Counted from the stretch's first letter, positions 25,399-35,996 are shown. The stretch is DNA of 64,000 nucleotides from Oligosphaera ethanolica (GCF_030814695.1 NZ_JAUSVL010000001.1:3880227-3944226), one strand, 5' to 3'. Notes: generated from the letters alone by a model not told the origin. A program made the numbers and translations.

Positions 25399-26553
25399 CT
25401 AGTTCAGAGTGGATTTGGTGGCAGTGCCGTTGTTTTTGCCGGTGGCGGCCTTGGCGCCGTCGCCGCTGGGCGCGTTGTCACCGTTGACAGTGTCGTCTTT
25501 GGCTTCTTCGCCGGGGCCGATTTCGACGAGTTTGAGCCACGCCGGCGCGTCGTCGTTGGCGGGGTTGAGGGTATTGAGGCGGAAGTGGAGGCCGTGGGAC
25601 TGGAAGTGGTCCTCGCCCTTGGCGATGGCTTCCTGCATATGTGCCAGGAGGCTCTTGCCGCCTTCGCCGGCGATCATATCCCAGGCGTGTTTGTTGGCGA
25701 CGAAGATTTCGTGTTGGCCGGCAAAGAGGATGGCCGGTCGGGGCAGTACGTTCACGAGGGTGAGGGCGGCTTGTTGCAGGGAGTGGAGTTGCTGGCGACT
25801 CTTGTCCAGCTCAACCTGTTGTTTGTCGATCAGATTATTGATGCGGTCGGTCAGGTCATTGAGCAGGGGGTCGTGCTGAATGGGCAGGTGGTGCGCCTGG
25901 GGTTCATCCTTGATGATGGACTCCAGGGTGAGCGTCATTTTGCTGATGGGACGGATGAGGATGTTCTGCAGGCGGTGATGCCCTTTCATGGCAAAGACCA
26001 TGCCGATACTGACGCAGGTGATGACCAGCCATACGGCGCGGGTGATGGTCTTGAGCATCGTCGCGTTGAGTTCCTTGAGCTGCTGTTCCTGAGCGTTGAT
26101 GCCGTTGGTAAAGTCCATGTGCAGGGCGTTGCGGGCGGCAAGGACCGCTGTGAGGCGCTGCTGGCGCGGCGCGGGGTTTGGCGCCGTGCCGGGGTCGCGC
26201 AATTCGGCGAGGGCTCGGGCGTAGTTGTCGAGGTCCTTGTCGGTATTTTCGTCGCTGAGGAAACTGAGGTCCTGGCGGAACTGCTCGATGTCGTCCTGCA
26301 GGGCGTCGCAGATACCCATGGTGGCGGTGGCGGTGGCGGCGGTGTCGGTGGTACTGATGTTTGCCAGCTGCTGCTGACTGATGGCCAGACGGGCCTGGGC
26401 CGCGACGAAGTGGCCGAGATTGTCGTGCAGAGTTCTGGCCCGTTTGACCATGACGTGTATTTGGGCGAAGTCGTATATGGCCACCAGACCCGTCAATAGC
26501 AACAATATGGTGCTGAAGGACATGAAGGATTGGGGGCTGTTTTTCGTGGCCAT
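25399..26553 (-). CDS. Membrane protein with HAMP/PAS-like cytoplasmic part, function unknown
   Basis: There are two membrane segments: residues about 12-27 (STILLLLTGLVAIYDF) and about 175-192 (VWLVITCVSIGMVFAMKG). Between them lies a 145-residue helical extracytoplasmic domain. After the second segment comes a HAMP-like stretch (PISKMTLTLESIIKDE), a coiled coil (QQVELDKSRQQLHSLQQAAL), and a PAS-like segment (NVLPRPAILFAGQHEIFVAN). The last 40 residues are low-complexity. The layout is that of a bacterial sensor, but no kinase, GGDEF or methyl-accepting output domain follows. It may have lost its output or act by protein contact. Confidence 0.65.
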   Translation of the reverse strand: MATKNSPQSFMSFSTILLLLTGLVAIYDFAQIHVMVKRARTLHDNLGHFVAAQARLAISQQQLANISTTDTAATATATMGICDALQDDIEQFRQDLSFLSDENTDKDLDNYARALAELRDPGTAPNPAPRQQRLTAVLAARNALHMDFTNGINAQEQQLKELNATMLKTITRAVWLVITCVSIGMVFAMKGHHRLQNILIRPISKMTLTLESIIKDEPQAHHLPIQHDPLLNDLTDRINNLIDKQQVELDKSRQQLHSLQQAALTLVNVLPRPAILFAGQHEIFVANKHAWDMIAGEGGKSLLAHMQEAIAKGEDHFQSHGLHFRLNTLNPANDDAPAWLKLVEIGPGEEAKDDTVNGDNAPSGDGAKAATGKNNGTATKSTLN

Positions 26554-26789
26554 GACGATAAAATATTGGGCTAGGGTGAAAGGAGGAAGGCCGTGCCTGA
26601 CGCGGTTTACTGCGGCACGGCACTTTTTGGGTGCGCCAACGACTCAATATAATGGCGTGAATGGACTCCTGCCATGACACCGGGAAATTGCCTGTGGGCG
26701 GATATTCTTTGCGGCGGCGTGGGCTATATTAGGCGTTTTTCTCAGCGTCTTTGCGTACTCAATGCATTCAGTTAACAGGAGATGGCTTC

Positions 26790-29381
26790 ATGGCCGAGCG
26801 GACAAAACAGTACGATCCTGCCGTGATCGAGGCAAAATGGCAGGACTATTGGAAACAGCACAAGACCTTCAAGGCGGTGGATTGCGACCGCAGCCGCGAG
26901 AAGCTCTACGTTCTTGACATGTTTCCCTATCCGTCTGGCGCCGGTTTGCATGTCGGCCATCCCGAGGGCTATACCGCGTCGGACATCTGGTGCCGTTACA
27001 AGCGCATGAAGGGCTACAACGTGCTGCATACCATGGGCTGGGACGCCTTTGGCCTGCCGGCTGAGCAGTACGCGGTCAAGACCGGGACGCATCCGGCGGT
27101 GACCACGGCCAAGAATATCACGGTGTTCCGTCGGCAGCTGGAGGCCTTCGGTTTCAGCTTTGACTGGGATCGGGAGATCAACACGACCGACCCGGGCTAT
27201 TACAAATGGACGCAATGGATTTTCAGCCAGCTGTACAAGCAGGGCTTGGCCTATCAGTCGGAGCAGCCAGTGAACTGGTGCCCGGAACTGGGGACCGTGC
27301 TGGCCAATGAAGAAGTCATCAACGGCCGTTCGGAGGTGGGCAATTACCCGGTGATCCGCAAGCCCGTGCGACAGTGGGTGCTCAAAATTACCGAGTACGC
27401 CGAGAAGCTTCTGGAAGGCATTGACGGTCTGGACTGGCCCGAGGGCACCAAGGAAATGCAGCGTAACTGGATTGGCAAGTCCACTGGCGCCGAAGTGGAC
27501 TTCGCAGTCGCCGGCCGGGACGAGCGCATCCGCGTCTATACTACGCGTCCGGATACGCTGTTTGGCGCGACCTACATGGTGCTGGCGCCCGAGCATCCGC
27601 TGGTGGCCAAGCTGGTGAGTTCCGAGCGCAAGGACGCGGTCATGGCCTACGTGGAGGCCAGCCGCAGCAAGTCCGACCTGGACCGCACGGAGCTGAACAA
27701 GAACAAGAGCGGCGAATTCACTGGCGCCTATGCGATCAATCCGGTCAATGGCCAGCAGATACCCATTTGGATATCGGACTACGTGTTGATCAGCTACGGC
27801 ACGGGTGCGATCATGGCCGTGCCGGCTCATGACACTCGCGACTTCGAGTTTGCCAGCAAATTTGGCCTGCCGATAGTATGCATTCTCAAGCCGTCGGAGA
27901 AGGACTGCGCGGCGGCTGGCGTAGCGCTGGACGATGTCCTCGCGGGTCGTGCCTGCTGGACCGGCGACGGGACGCTTTTCCAATCCGCCAACAGCGAGGT
28001 CGCTCTGGATGGGCTGGCGGTAGATGACGCCAAGAAGCGCATCAGTGACTGGCTTGAAGGCAAGGGCATCGGCAAGGCGACGGTGAATTACCGCCTGCGC
28101 GACTGGCTGTTTTCGCGTCAGCGTTACTGGGGCGAGCCCTTTCCGCTGGCACACATGGCCGATGGCAGCGTGAAGCTGGTCGATGACAGCCAGTTGCCCG
28201 TGCTGTTGCCTGAGATGGACGACTACAAGCCCACGCCGGACGGCGAGCCGCCGCTGGCGCGCGCGAAGGACTGGCTGAACTACCGCGATCCCGCCACCGG
28301 CCAGACCGGCAAGCGCGAGACCAATACCATGCCGCAGTGGGCCGGCTCCTGCTGGTACTACCTGCGCTATATCGATCCGCATAACGACCAGGCCGCGTGG
28401 GACCCCGAAAAAGAGAAGTACTGGATGCCGGTGGACCTCTACGTCGGCGGCGCTGAGCACGCCGTCCTGCATTTGCTCTACTCGCGCTTCTGGCACAAGG
28501 TGCTTTACGATCTCGGCTACGTGAGCCATCCGGAACCATGGAAACGCCTCATTCACCAAGGCATGATCCTCGGCATTTCCTACAAGGACGGCCGCGGCGC
28601 ACTCGTGCCCAACGACCTCGTCGACAATCGCGACGGCAAGTACTTCCACAAGGAAACCGGCGAAGAACTCACCATGCTGCCGGCGAAAATGTCCAAGTCG
28701 CTTAAAAACGTGGTCAATCCCGACGAGATCGTCAAGCGCTACGGCGCTGACAGTTTCCGGCTCTACGAGATGTTCATGGGGCCGCTGCGCGAGGTCAAGC
28801 CATGGAATACCGAGGGCGTCGAAGGCGTGTACCGCTTCCTCTTCCGCTTCTGGAAGATGATTATCGACGCCGAACATGGCGGGCTCTGCGCCGAAATCGG
28901 CGACGAGCCGATGGACCGCGACGGCGAACGGCTGCTGCACCAGACAATCAAGAAGGTCAGTGAGGACATCGACAATTTGAGCTACAACACGGCCATCAGT
29001 CAGCTGATGATCGCGGTCAATGAGTTCGGTCGCGCGCCCAAGCGCAATCGCCGGGCCATGGAGACGATGGTGCTTCTGATCAGCCCGCTGGCGCCGCATA
29101 TCGCTGAGGAGCTCTGGCAGCGTCTGGGGCATGACACGACGCTGGCGTATGAGCCATGGCCACAGTGTGACGAGGCAAAGCTCAAGGTCGATAGCGTGGA
29201 AATCGTGGTGCAGATCAATGGCAAGCCGCGCGTGCGCATGGCCGTGCCCGCTGAAGCCGATCAGGCCGCGATGTGCGAACTGGCGTTAGCCAACGCCGAG
29301 GTGCAGGCGCAAATCGCCGGCAAGACGGTCGTTAAGACCATCGCCGTGCCCGGCAGGCTGATCAATGTCGTGGTGAAATAA
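26790..29381 (+). CDS. leuS: Leucyl-tRNA synthetase
   Basis: It charges tRNA-Leu. I start at ATG 26790 ([18 protein letters not shown]), with AGGAG about 10 bases upstream; an earlier in-frame ATG at 26751 lacks this. At 863 residues it is the usual length. [16 protein letters not shown] carries the HIGH motif (near residue 55). The editing domain has [19 protein letters not shown] near 250 and [17 protein letters not shown] near 340. KMSKS is at 633-637. The C-terminal anticodon-binding and leucine-specific domains are present. A terminator follows at 29400. Confidence 0.97.
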   Translation: MAERTKQYDPAVIEAKWQDYWKQHKTFKAVDCDRSREKLYVLDMFPYPSGAGLHVGHPEGYTASDIWCRYKRMKGYNVLHTMGWDAFGLPAEQYAVKTGTHPAVTTAKNITVFRRQLEAFGFSFDWDREINTTDPGYYKWTQWIFSQLYKQGLAYQSEQPVNWCPELGTVLANEEVINGRSEVGNYPVIRKPVRQWVLKITEYAEKLLEGIDGLDWPEGTKEMQRNWIGKSTGAEVDFAVAGRDERIRVYTTRPDTLFGATYMVLAPEHPLVAKLVSSERKDAVMAYVEASRSKSDLDRTELNKNKSGEFTGAYAINPVNGQQIPIWISDYVLISYGTGAIMAVPAHDTRDFEFASKFGLPIVCILKPSEKDCAAAGVALDDVLAGRACWTGDGTLFQSANSEVALDGLAVDDAKKRISDWLEGKGIGKATVNYRLRDWLFSRQRYWGEPFPLAHMADGSVKLVDDSQLPVLLPEMDDYKPTPDGEPPLARAKDWLNYRDPATGQTGKRETNTMPQWAGSCWYYLRYIDPHNDQAAWDPEKEKYWMPVDLYVGGAEHAVLHLLYSRFWHKVLYDLGYVSHPEPWKRLIHQGMILGISYKDGRGALVPNDLVDNRDGKYFHKETGEELTMLPAKMSKSLKNVVNPDEIVKRYGADSFRLYEMFMGPLREVKPWNTEGVEGVYRFLFRFWKMIIDAEHGGLCAEIGDEPMDRDGERLLHQTIKKVSEDIDNLSYNTAISQLMIAVNEFGRAPKRNRRAMETMVLLISPLAPHIAEELWQRLGHDTTLAYEPWPQCDEAKLKVDSVEIVVQINGKPRVRMAVPAEADQAAMCELALANAEVQAQIAGKTVVKTIAVPGRLINVVVK

Positions 29382-29399
29382 CCCGCGGCTCCCTGCTAT

Positions 29400-29429
29400 A
29401 TCCCCTTCCTTCGCGAAGGGGATTTTTTT
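29400..29429 (+). terminator. Rho-independent terminator of leuS
   Basis: Stem ATCCCCTTC / GAAGGGGAT (29400-29408, 29415-29423) with loop CTTCGC is followed by a run of T. Confidence 0.85.
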
Positions 29430-30075
29430 ATCCACAGATTACGCAGATTAACGCAGATTTTGGCGTCGTGTCTTGCCGCTGCGCGGCAATTCACGCCGCC
29501 GGGTGGAAGGCGCGAAGGCGCGAAGGGGATTTTTTTATCCACAGATTACGCAGATTAACGCAGATTTTGGCGTCGTGTCTTGCCGCTGCGCGGCAATTCA
29601 CGCCGCCGGGTGGAAGGCGCGAAGGCGCGAAGGGGATTTTTTTATCCGCAGATTACGCAGATTAACGCAGATTTTGGCGTCGTGTCTTGCCGCTGCGCGG
29701 CAATTCACGCCGCCGGGTGGAAGGCGCGAAGGCGCGGCGTAGGGGCGGACCTATGTGTCCGCCCTTTTTTTTATCCACAGATTACGCAGATTAACGCAGA
29801 TTTTGGCGTCGTGTCTTGCCGCTGCGCGGCAATTCACGCCGCCGGGTGGAAGGCTCGAAGACGCGAATTTGTAGGGGCGGGCGTCCAGTGCCTCGCGGCT
29901 TGCCGCGAGGGTATTTTTTTCTCACGCGAAGGCGCGAAGGCGCGAAGAAGACTTTTTTATCCGCAGATTACGCAGATTAACGCAGATTTTGGCGTCGTGT
30001 CTTGCCGCTGCGCGGCCAAGCCACGCCGCCGGGTGGAAGGCGCGAATGTTTGTGTCTCACGCGAAGGCGCGCAAA
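29425..30075 (+). repeat. Tandem and near-tandem copies of repeat D (ACGCAGATT family)
   Basis: Five copies of a unit of about 107 bp begin near 29425, 29532, 29638, 29769 and 29954. Each has ACGCAGATTAACGCAGATTT, then TTGCCGCTGCGCGGC (a hairpin) and GGTGGAAGGCGCGAAGGCGC. The first three are nearly identical; the later two carry other insertions, including a GGGCGGACC/TGTCCGCCC hairpin at 29739. Diverged single copies lie at 37948 and 40485. No gene is supported between leuS and the pseudopilin. Confidence 0.92.
29739..29764 (+). repeat. Dispersed hairpin GGGCGGACCTATGTGTCCGCCC
   Basis: The 26-bp sequence starting GTAGGGGCGGACC is present here and, inverted, at 63928-63953. Here it is followed by T8, so it could also act as a terminator. 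Confidence 0.8.
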
Positions 30076-30220
30076 AGGGCATGCTATCAGAAAAGTGACC
30101 GTCGCTTTCTGATAAATCAATAATTTTCGCCGTTGATGCGTTTGTATGCTGAGACGGGGCTGGAGGCGAGGGCCGCCACACAGAGCCGAGGCAAGAACAC
30201 AAAAACGAGATTTGGTAGCC

Positions 30221-30937
30221 ATGCAGAAATATCGCACCTTTACCCTAATCGAATTGTTGGTCGTCATTGGCATCATCGCCATCCTGGCGGCGATGCTCAT
30301 GCCCGCATTGGGCAAGGCCCGCGAAAAGGCCCGCCAGACGGAATGTATGAACCAGCTTAAGCAGATCAGTCTCGGCATTGAGATGTTTAAGAGCGATAAC
30401 AGAGGCAAGTTTCCACCTTGGATATCCAATCTTTATCCGGATTACATCAATACCAAAAAGGTCTATCAGTGTCCAATGGATAAGGATACAAGTTCAAAAT
30501 CTGACCCACATCCATACGACAATGATTTGGCAAAGAAATTTTACGAAATTGAGGGAAACAAAGGAGTAGAGCACGATCCCAATGTGGGCACTGAGAAAAA
30601 TCAAGTCCCTCATGTGAGCTACTTGTATCAGATGAACAATGGCAGCTCGGAGGGCGTTGCGGGTTCGTGGTTCGGGACTTCGGAAGAAGAGTCGCCTACA
30701 ATCGCTGATTGTAAGGAGTTTCAACTTAGGTACGGCAATCAGGATGCGAAAAAAGCACATCCCGATGATCCTGGCGGCCCTTACGACCCGACAGTCTTTC
30801 CTATTGTCAGTTGCTTTTTTCATGTCAAGAAGAACAAAGATGGTATTGAGCATTACGCGCCTGTCCTTCAAATATCTTACTCGGGGAATTTCTTCATGAG
30901 CAAGGTGCGTTGGGAATACGGCCAGTGGGTGCCATAA
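30221..30937 (+). CDS. Pseudopilin-like protein with prepilin N-terminal methylation motif
   Basis: I start at ATG 30221 ([20 protein letters not shown]) because the class III prepilin signal begins there. The 238-residue protein has the leader, cleavage/methylation site (TLIE) and hydrophobic helix (residues 9-28), then [19 protein letters not shown]. The rest is a soluble globular region without the H-X9-DG motif found in its three relatives in this window. A prepilin peptidase elsewhere would process it; assembly into a type II secretion-like structure is possible but not shown. A terminator follows at 30973. Confidence 0.85.
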   Translation: MQKYRTFTLIELLVVIGIIAILAAMLMPALGKAREKARQTECMNQLKQISLGIEMFKSDNRGKFPPWISNLYPDYINTKKVYQCPMDKDTSSKSDPHPYDNDLAKKFYEIEGNKGVEHDPNVGTEKNQVPHVSYLYQMNNGSSEGVAGSWFGTSEEESPTIADCKEFQLRYGNQDAKKAHPDDPGGPYDPTVFPIVSCFFHVKKNKDGIEHYAPVLQISYSGNFFMSKVRWEYGQWVP

Positions 30938-30972
30938 TGCCTGCGTGAAGCAGAATTGATCCAAGTGTTTTA

Positions 30973-30998
30973 GCCCGGGCGAATTGCCCGGGCGTTTT
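30973..30998 (+). terminator. Rho-independent terminator of the pseudopilin gene
   Basis: Perfect 8-bp stem GCCCGGGC / GCCCGGGC, loop GAATT, followed by G and TTTTT. Confidence 0.85.
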
Positions 30999-31071
30999 TG
31001 TTTGTGTGGAGCGCCTTGCCAGTCGGGCCGGCGTCTTTGGAGGGAAAATGTGACCTGCGGACAAGCGTGGC

Positions 31072-31224
31072 GTGGACAGCGTGGACAGCGTGGACAGCGT
31101 GGACAGAGTGGACAGCGTGGACAGCGTGGACAGAGTGGACAGCGTGGACAGCGTGGACAGCGTGGACAGAGTGGACAGCGTGGACAGAGTGGACAGAGTG
31201 GACAGCGTGGACAGAGTGGACAGC
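31072..31224. repeat. 9-bp-period array, GTGGACAGC/GTGGACAGA, 17 units
   Basis: Seventeen exact-length nonamers differ only at the last base. The array lies between the pseudopilin terminator and the branching enzyme, about 105 bp before its start. On the plus strand it reads VDSVDSVDR in one frame, which has no start of its own. Confidence 0.95.
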
Positions 31225-31330
31225 GTGTCCATAGTTCCGTGTCTTACAGGGGGAGCCTCGCGCCGATTTTGTGGTGTGTGGGTGTGTTATCTTGTATTGG
31301 CTGCTGGCGGTGGTTACATTGATTTCACCT

Positions 31331-33391
31331 ATGTCAAGCACAACCACACCCCAAGCAGCGCAACATTGTCGCATCAGTAACGACCCCGGTGATTTTGGCG
31401 CCGATCCGTGGCTCCGGCCCTATCTGGGCGAGATTGCCCGGCGGAGCGATTTTGTGGCCGCGCGGCGGCGGTCGCTCTGTGGTGGTGGGAGCTTATCGGC
31501 TGCGGCCGCGTGGCCTGACCGCTACGGCTTGCATCGGGAGGGCGATGGCTGGCGTTTCCGGGAGTGGCTGCCCAATGCCACGGCGGTGGCGCTGGTGGGC
31601 GAATTCAATGGCTGGACGGCCACGCCGGCATACCAGCTTCGGCGGGAAGAGAATGGCGACTGGTACGGTGAATTTCCGTTGGGAGCCATGGCGCACCGCG
31701 ATCAGTATCGCCTGGCGGTGACCTGGCCGGGCGGCGGCGGGGTGCGCATACCGGCGGGTGCGCGGCGGGTAGTCCGTAGCACGAGCGACTTGTCGCGCTC
31801 GGACGTCCTTTTCAATGCCCAGCTGTGGTCGCCGGAGGAGCCCTACGCGTGGCGGCACCGTTCGCCGCGCCTGGCATCGCCATTGATATACGAGGCCCAT
31901 GTGGGCATGGCGCAGGAGAAGGCCGGCATTGGCAGCTTTCAGGAATTTACGGCGGCCATACTGCCGCGCATTGCGGCGGCCGGCTACAACACCGTGCAGC
32001 TCATGGCGGTGCAGCAGCATCCGTACTATGGGTCCTTCGGCTACCACGTGGCCAATTTTTTTGCGGTCTGCGATCTTTTTGGGACGCCGGACGAGTTCAA
32101 GGAGCTGGTTGATACCGCCCACGGCCTGGGGCTGCGGGTGATCATGGACTTGGTCCATTCGCATGCTGTGCGTAATGAAGGTGAGGGTCTGGGGCGGCAG
32201 GACGGCACCCGCTGGCAGTACTTCCACGATGGCCCCCGCGGCGAACATCCCGCCTGGGATTCGCTCTGCTTTGACTACAGCAAGGACGACGTCTGCCGCT
32301 TCCTGCTTGGCAACTGTCGCTTCTGGCTGGATGAGTACCACGTCGATGGCTTCCGCTTTGACGGCGTCACCAGCATGCTCTACCGCGATCACGGCCTGGG
32401 ACGCAGTTTCAGCGGCTACGGTAACTATTTTGATGATAACAGCGATTGGGAGGCCTTCGCCTATCTGGCGCTGGCCAACGAGCTCGTGCACGAAATTCGA
32501 CCGGACGCGTGGACCATCGCCGAGGATGTCAGCGGCATGCCGGGCCTGGCATCGCCGGTGGAGCAGGGCGGCTGCGGATTTGACTACCGCCTGGCCATGG
32601 GCGTCACCGACTACTGGTTCAAGCTCAGCGATCAGCCCGACGAGCATTGGAGCATGAACGGCCTGTGGCATGAGCTGGTCAATCGCCGGCAAGACGAGCG
32701 CACCCTCAGCTACCTCGAATGCCACGACCAGGCGCTGGTCGGTGGCCAGAGTTTCATTTTCAAACTCATTGGCAAAGGCATGTTCGACGCCATGCACTGC
32801 GGCTCGCAGGACATCAGTGTCGAGCGGGGCTGCGCGCTCCATAAGCTGGCGAGGCTCGCCACCATCGCCAGCGCCGCCCACGGCTACCTCAACTTCATGG
32901 GCAACGAATTCGGCCATCCCGAATGGATCGATTTTCCCCGCGATGGCAATGGCTGGTCCTATAACTACGCCCGCCGCCAGTGGCATTTGCGCGATGACCA
33001 GTCGCTGCGCTACCACGGCCTAGGCGAATTCGACCGGGCGATGCTGGCCGCATGCGGCCAGCGGCCGGATTTTTTTGCCTGCCGCCCCCAGCTGCTCAAA
33101 CTGGACGATTTGGCCAAAATCATCGTTTTCGAACGAGCCGGACTGGTCTTCGTCTTCAATTTCCACCCATGGCAGTCCCAGGCAGACTACGGTTTTGTCT
33201 GTTTGTCCGGCCACTACCGGCAGGTTCTTGACAGCGACGCGGCGGCCTTTGGCGGTCTCGGGCGATTGCCTGCCGAGCAGTGCCATGTGGCCTGCGCAGT
33301 CCGCAATGGTGATTGCCGCGACTACTGGCTGCGCGTTTACGTGCCGTGTCGCGTCGCCATTGTGCTGGAGAGAATCGACGACGGGGAATGA
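31331..33391 (+). CDS. glgB: 1,4-alpha-glucan branching enzyme / GH13 alpha-amylase family
   Basis: It forms alpha-1,6 branches in glycogen. I use ATG 31331 (MSSTTTPQAAQ); the frame opens at 31271. The 686-residue protein has an N-terminal CBM48 domain (FREWLPNATAVALVGEFNGW near 75-95). The GH13 core follows, with DLVHSHAVRNEGEG near 272, nucleophile D344 in VDGFRFDGVTSM, acid/base E398 in TIAEDVSGMPG, and YLECHDQALVGG near 464. DLVHSHA, GVTSM and EDVSGMP are typical of the eukaryote-like GH13_8 branching enzymes. The GH31 gene follows 81 bases downstream. Confidence 0.9.
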   Translation: MSSTTTPQAAQHCRISNDPGDFGADPWLRPYLGEIARRSDFVAARRRSLCGGGSLSAAAAWPDRYGLHREGDGWRFREWLPNATAVALVGEFNGWTATPAYQLRREENGDWYGEFPLGAMAHRDQYRLAVTWPGGGGVRIPAGARRVVRSTSDLSRSDVLFNAQLWSPEEPYAWRHRSPRLASPLIYEAHVGMAQEKAGIGSFQEFTAAILPRIAAAGYNTVQLMAVQQHPYYGSFGYHVANFFAVCDLFGTPDEFKELVDTAHGLGLRVIMDLVHSHAVRNEGEGLGRQDGTRWQYFHDGPRGEHPAWDSLCFDYSKDDVCRFLLGNCRFWLDEYHVDGFRFDGVTSMLYRDHGLGRSFSGYGNYFDDNSDWEAFAYLALANELVHEIRPDAWTIAEDVSGMPGLASPVEQGGCGFDYRLAMGVTDYWFKLSDQPDEHWSMNGLWHELVNRRQDERTLSYLECHDQALVGGQSFIFKLIGKGMFDAMHCGSQDISVERGCALHKLARLATIASAAHGYLNFMGNEFGHPEWIDFPRDGNGWSYNYARRQWHLRDDQSLRYHGLGEFDRAMLAACGQRPDFFACRPQLLKLDDLAKIIVFERAGLVFVFNFHPWQSQADYGFVCLSGHYRQVLDSDAAAFGGLGRLPAEQCHVACAVRNGDCRDYWLRVYVPCRVAIVLERIDDGE

Positions 33392-33472
33392 CCTGTCTGC
33401 CGGCCGACCTAAGCTGGCAGGCGTACCTTCATGCAACATGGCGCCGGATGCGCGCCGGGAGAACAGGACCAC

Positions 33473-35827
33473 ATGACAACGAAAGACAAGAATGCCGGCC
33501 GCGTCACGCAGTTGCCGGACGACCGGCCCGTTGGCCCGCAGAGCCGTGTCTTCAAGCTGGGCAATGGCCTAGCGCTGCGGGTCGATGTCCTTAAAGCCAA
33601 TGTGTTTCGCCTGCGTTACAGCGTCAATGGCCGCTGGACGGAGTCGGCGCTGAACCGCTACGGTATTCTCAAGGACGATTTCGCCCCGGCGCCCTTCACC
33701 TGCGCGGATGGGGCCGGCGGCGGCACCGCAGTGTTGCGGACCGAAGCCGGTGAGCTCGCCGTGGTTCTCGCCGATGGCCGCGTGAGTTTTCGCGATGCCG
33801 GTGGGGCGACGCTGACCACGCAGAGCGACGCGCCGCAGGTCGGCCGTGGCTACACGCTCAGCTTCGATCTGTGCGCTGACGAGCGGCTCTATGGCCTTGG
33901 TGACGCCAGTCGCGAGAACATCATGCGCCGCGGCGGCGCTTACGCTCTGTGGGTCGAAAATGTCAAATGCTACATACCCATACCGGTCGTTCTCAGCAGT
34001 TGTGGCTGGGGGCTGATGATCAACTCGACCTGGCGCCAGGCGGTCGATGTCGGCAAGACGCACTCGGAACGGCTGCTTTTCACCGCGCCGCAGTCCAATA
34101 CCGACTACTATCTCTTTGCTGGCGCCGACTACGCCGCGTTGCTGGACACCTACACCGAGCTCAGCGGCCGGCCGGCGTTGCTGCCCATCTGGGCCTATGC
34201 GTTGACCTACGTCTGCAATGAACACGTGGATAATTTCCGCATGATGGACGACGCCATGGCCTTCCGCCGCGAGGGCATTCCCTGCGATGTGCTGGGGCTG
34301 GAACCCGGCTGGATGAGCAAATACTACGACTACAGCACTGAGAAAGCCTGGGATCCCGGACGCTTTCCCATCCCTAAATGGGCAGCAAAAGGGCCGTCCA
34401 CGGTTATGGGCGCGCTCGACCGCCAGGACTTCAAACTCAGCCTGTGGCTCTGCACCGACTACGATTTTAGCGTACACGAAGAACAGTGCATAGCCGGCGT
34501 GCAACCGCCCCTGCGGCCCGACGAATTGGCGCCGTTGCCCGGTGATGACGACGATTTCGAAAAGGACGAGCACTTCCAACAGCCCAAGGCCGGTGACGCC
34601 GGCGCTGGCACGGATGGCGCCGCGGCTCCTGCGGCTTCTGCGGCAGAGTTGGAGCCGTGGATTGAGCATTTAAAGAAGTTCATGGACCAGGGCGCACGGG
34701 CGTTCAAGCTGGACGGCTGGCGGCAGGTCCTGGAGCATCCCGAACGCGACTGGGGTAACGGGATGAGCGACGAGCAGATGCACAATCTCTATCCGCTGAT
34801 TTACGACAAGCAGATGGCTCGCGGCGTGGAAGCTCACACTGGTCGTCGCGCGATGGTGTATTCGGCCAGCGGTTTTGCCGGCGTGCAGCAATTTGTCGCG
34901 TCTTGGGCGGGCGATACTGGTGGCGGGCCCAAGCCGCTGCTGTCGATGCTGAACCTGGGTTTTTCCGGTCATTCGAATCACTCCTGCGATATGGACGTCT
35001 TCACGCGTGACGGCATTCACTTCGGTTTTCTGCAGACTTGGGCGCAGCTGAATAACTGGGCCTACTGGCGGCAGCCGTGGTTTCTGACGGCTGCGGACAA
35101 GGCTATGTTCAAGGACTACGCCCGTCTGCGTTATGCATTGCTGCCGTACCTGTATTCGTCGGCCTACCAGGCTGCGCTGACGGGCTGGCCCGTGATGCGC
35201 GCCATGGCCATGGTCTGCCCCGACGATCCCGGGGTGGACGAAGCCCGCACCCAGTACATGCTCGGGGATTTCTTTCTGGTCACGGCTTTTGCCGAGGAGG
35301 TGGTTCTGCCTGCCGGGCTGTGGGTGGACTTCTGGACCGGCGAGACGCTGCGCGGACCGCAGCGACTGCCCGCGCGGCACCCCGATAATCGCGGCGGTTG
35401 CCTCTATGTCAAAGCCGGCGCGATCATCCCGACCTGGCCCGTGCAGCAGTCGGTCAACCAGGGTTGGCATGAGGATCTCGGCCTGATGGTCTTCCCCGGC
35501 GAGGGCGAGTCGGCCTTCACGCTTTACGAAGACGACGGCCAAAGCACCGATTACCGCCAGGGCCATTTCGCGCAAACGCGTTTCAGCTGCAATGGCCGCG
35601 CCGATGGCGCGGAGATCGCTATCGCCAGCCGCCAGGGCAAATTCGCCGGCATGGCGGCGGAACGCACGCTCACCCTGCGGGTGCGCTGTCCGCGCCGGCC
35701 CGGGCGTATTTGTGTCGATAGCGCCGTCGTTACCCGCTGGCAGTGGGACGTAGATAAGCGCGACGCAGTCGTGGTTATCGCTGGCCAGGCAAGTGACGCG
35801 CATCGCGTCGTCGTCGACTGGGGGTGA
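33473..35827 (+). CDS. Glycoside hydrolase family 31 (alpha-glucosidase/alpha-xylosidase type)
   Basis: I start at ATG 33473 (MTTKDKNAGRVTQLPD), with AGGA just upstream. The 784-residue protein has an N-terminal beta-sandwich (YTLSFDLCADERLYGLGDAS near 135). The GH31 barrel starts at LPIWAYALTYVCNE near 238. The nucleophile is D in RAFKLDGWRQ (near 410) and the acid/base is D in SWAGDTGGGPK (near 482). A low-complexity insertion (near residues 355-395, EKDE..., PAASAAE) interrupts the barrel before the nucleophile. The C-terminal domain has AGAIIPTWP and ALYEDDG-like features. No signal peptide, so it probably acts on cytoplasmic maltodextrins or xylo-oligosaccharides. Confidence 0.88.
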   Translation: MTTKDKNAGRVTQLPDDRPVGPQSRVFKLGNGLALRVDVLKANVFRLRYSVNGRWTESALNRYGILKDDFAPAPFTCADGAGGGTAVLRTEAGELAVVLADGRVSFRDAGGATLTTQSDAPQVGRGYTLSFDLCADERLYGLGDASRENIMRRGGAYALWVENVKCYIPIPVVLSSCGWGLMINSTWRQAVDVGKTHSERLLFTAPQSNTDYYLFAGADYAALLDTYTELSGRPALLPIWAYALTYVCNEHVDNFRMMDDAMAFRREGIPCDVLGLEPGWMSKYYDYSTEKAWDPGRFPIPKWAAKGPSTVMGALDRQDFKLSLWLCTDYDFSVHEEQCIAGVQPPLRPDELAPLPGDDDDFEKDEHFQQPKAGDAGAGTDGAAAPAASAAELEPWIEHLKKFMDQGARAFKLDGWRQVLEHPERDWGNGMSDEQMHNLYPLIYDKQMARGVEAHTGRRAMVYSASGFAGVQQFVASWAGDTGGGPKPLLSMLNLGFSGHSNHSCDMDVFTRDGIHFGFLQTWAQLNNWAYWRQPWFLTAADKAMFKDYARLRYALLPYLYSSAYQAALTGWPVMRAMAMVCPDDPGVDEARTQYMLGDFFLVTAFAEEVVLPAGLWVDFWTGETLRGPQRLPARHPDNRGGCLYVKAGAIIPTWPVQQSVNQGWHEDLGLMVFPGEGESAFTLYEDDGQSTDYRQGHFAQTRFSCNGRADGAEIAIASRQGKFAGMAAERTLTLRVRCPRRPGRICVDSAVVTRWQWDVDKRDAVVVIAGQASDAHRVVVDWG

Positions 35828-35996
35828 GAGGCGGTCCATGAGGGGCACGCAACTCGCGGGGCACTTGCCTGGACGAATGCGGCGCCTCAGGCGCCGCCAC
35901 CAGGACTTTTGAATAGGGCGGACACCTGCGGCCGCCCCTGCCCGGCGGGGCGGGGGTGGGATGAATGCCGCCGGGACGGCGGCGGTCCATAAAATG

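Noticed and set aside
26772-29132. A 786-codon minus-strand open frame opposite leuS
   Set aside because: leuS has all class I synthetase motifs; the antisense frame is a composition effect.
31072-31224. 9-bp array as a coding sequence (VDS-VDR repeats) or DNA-binding repeat protein
   Set aside because: The frames have no credible start or flanking domains, and the array lies between a terminator and the next gene.
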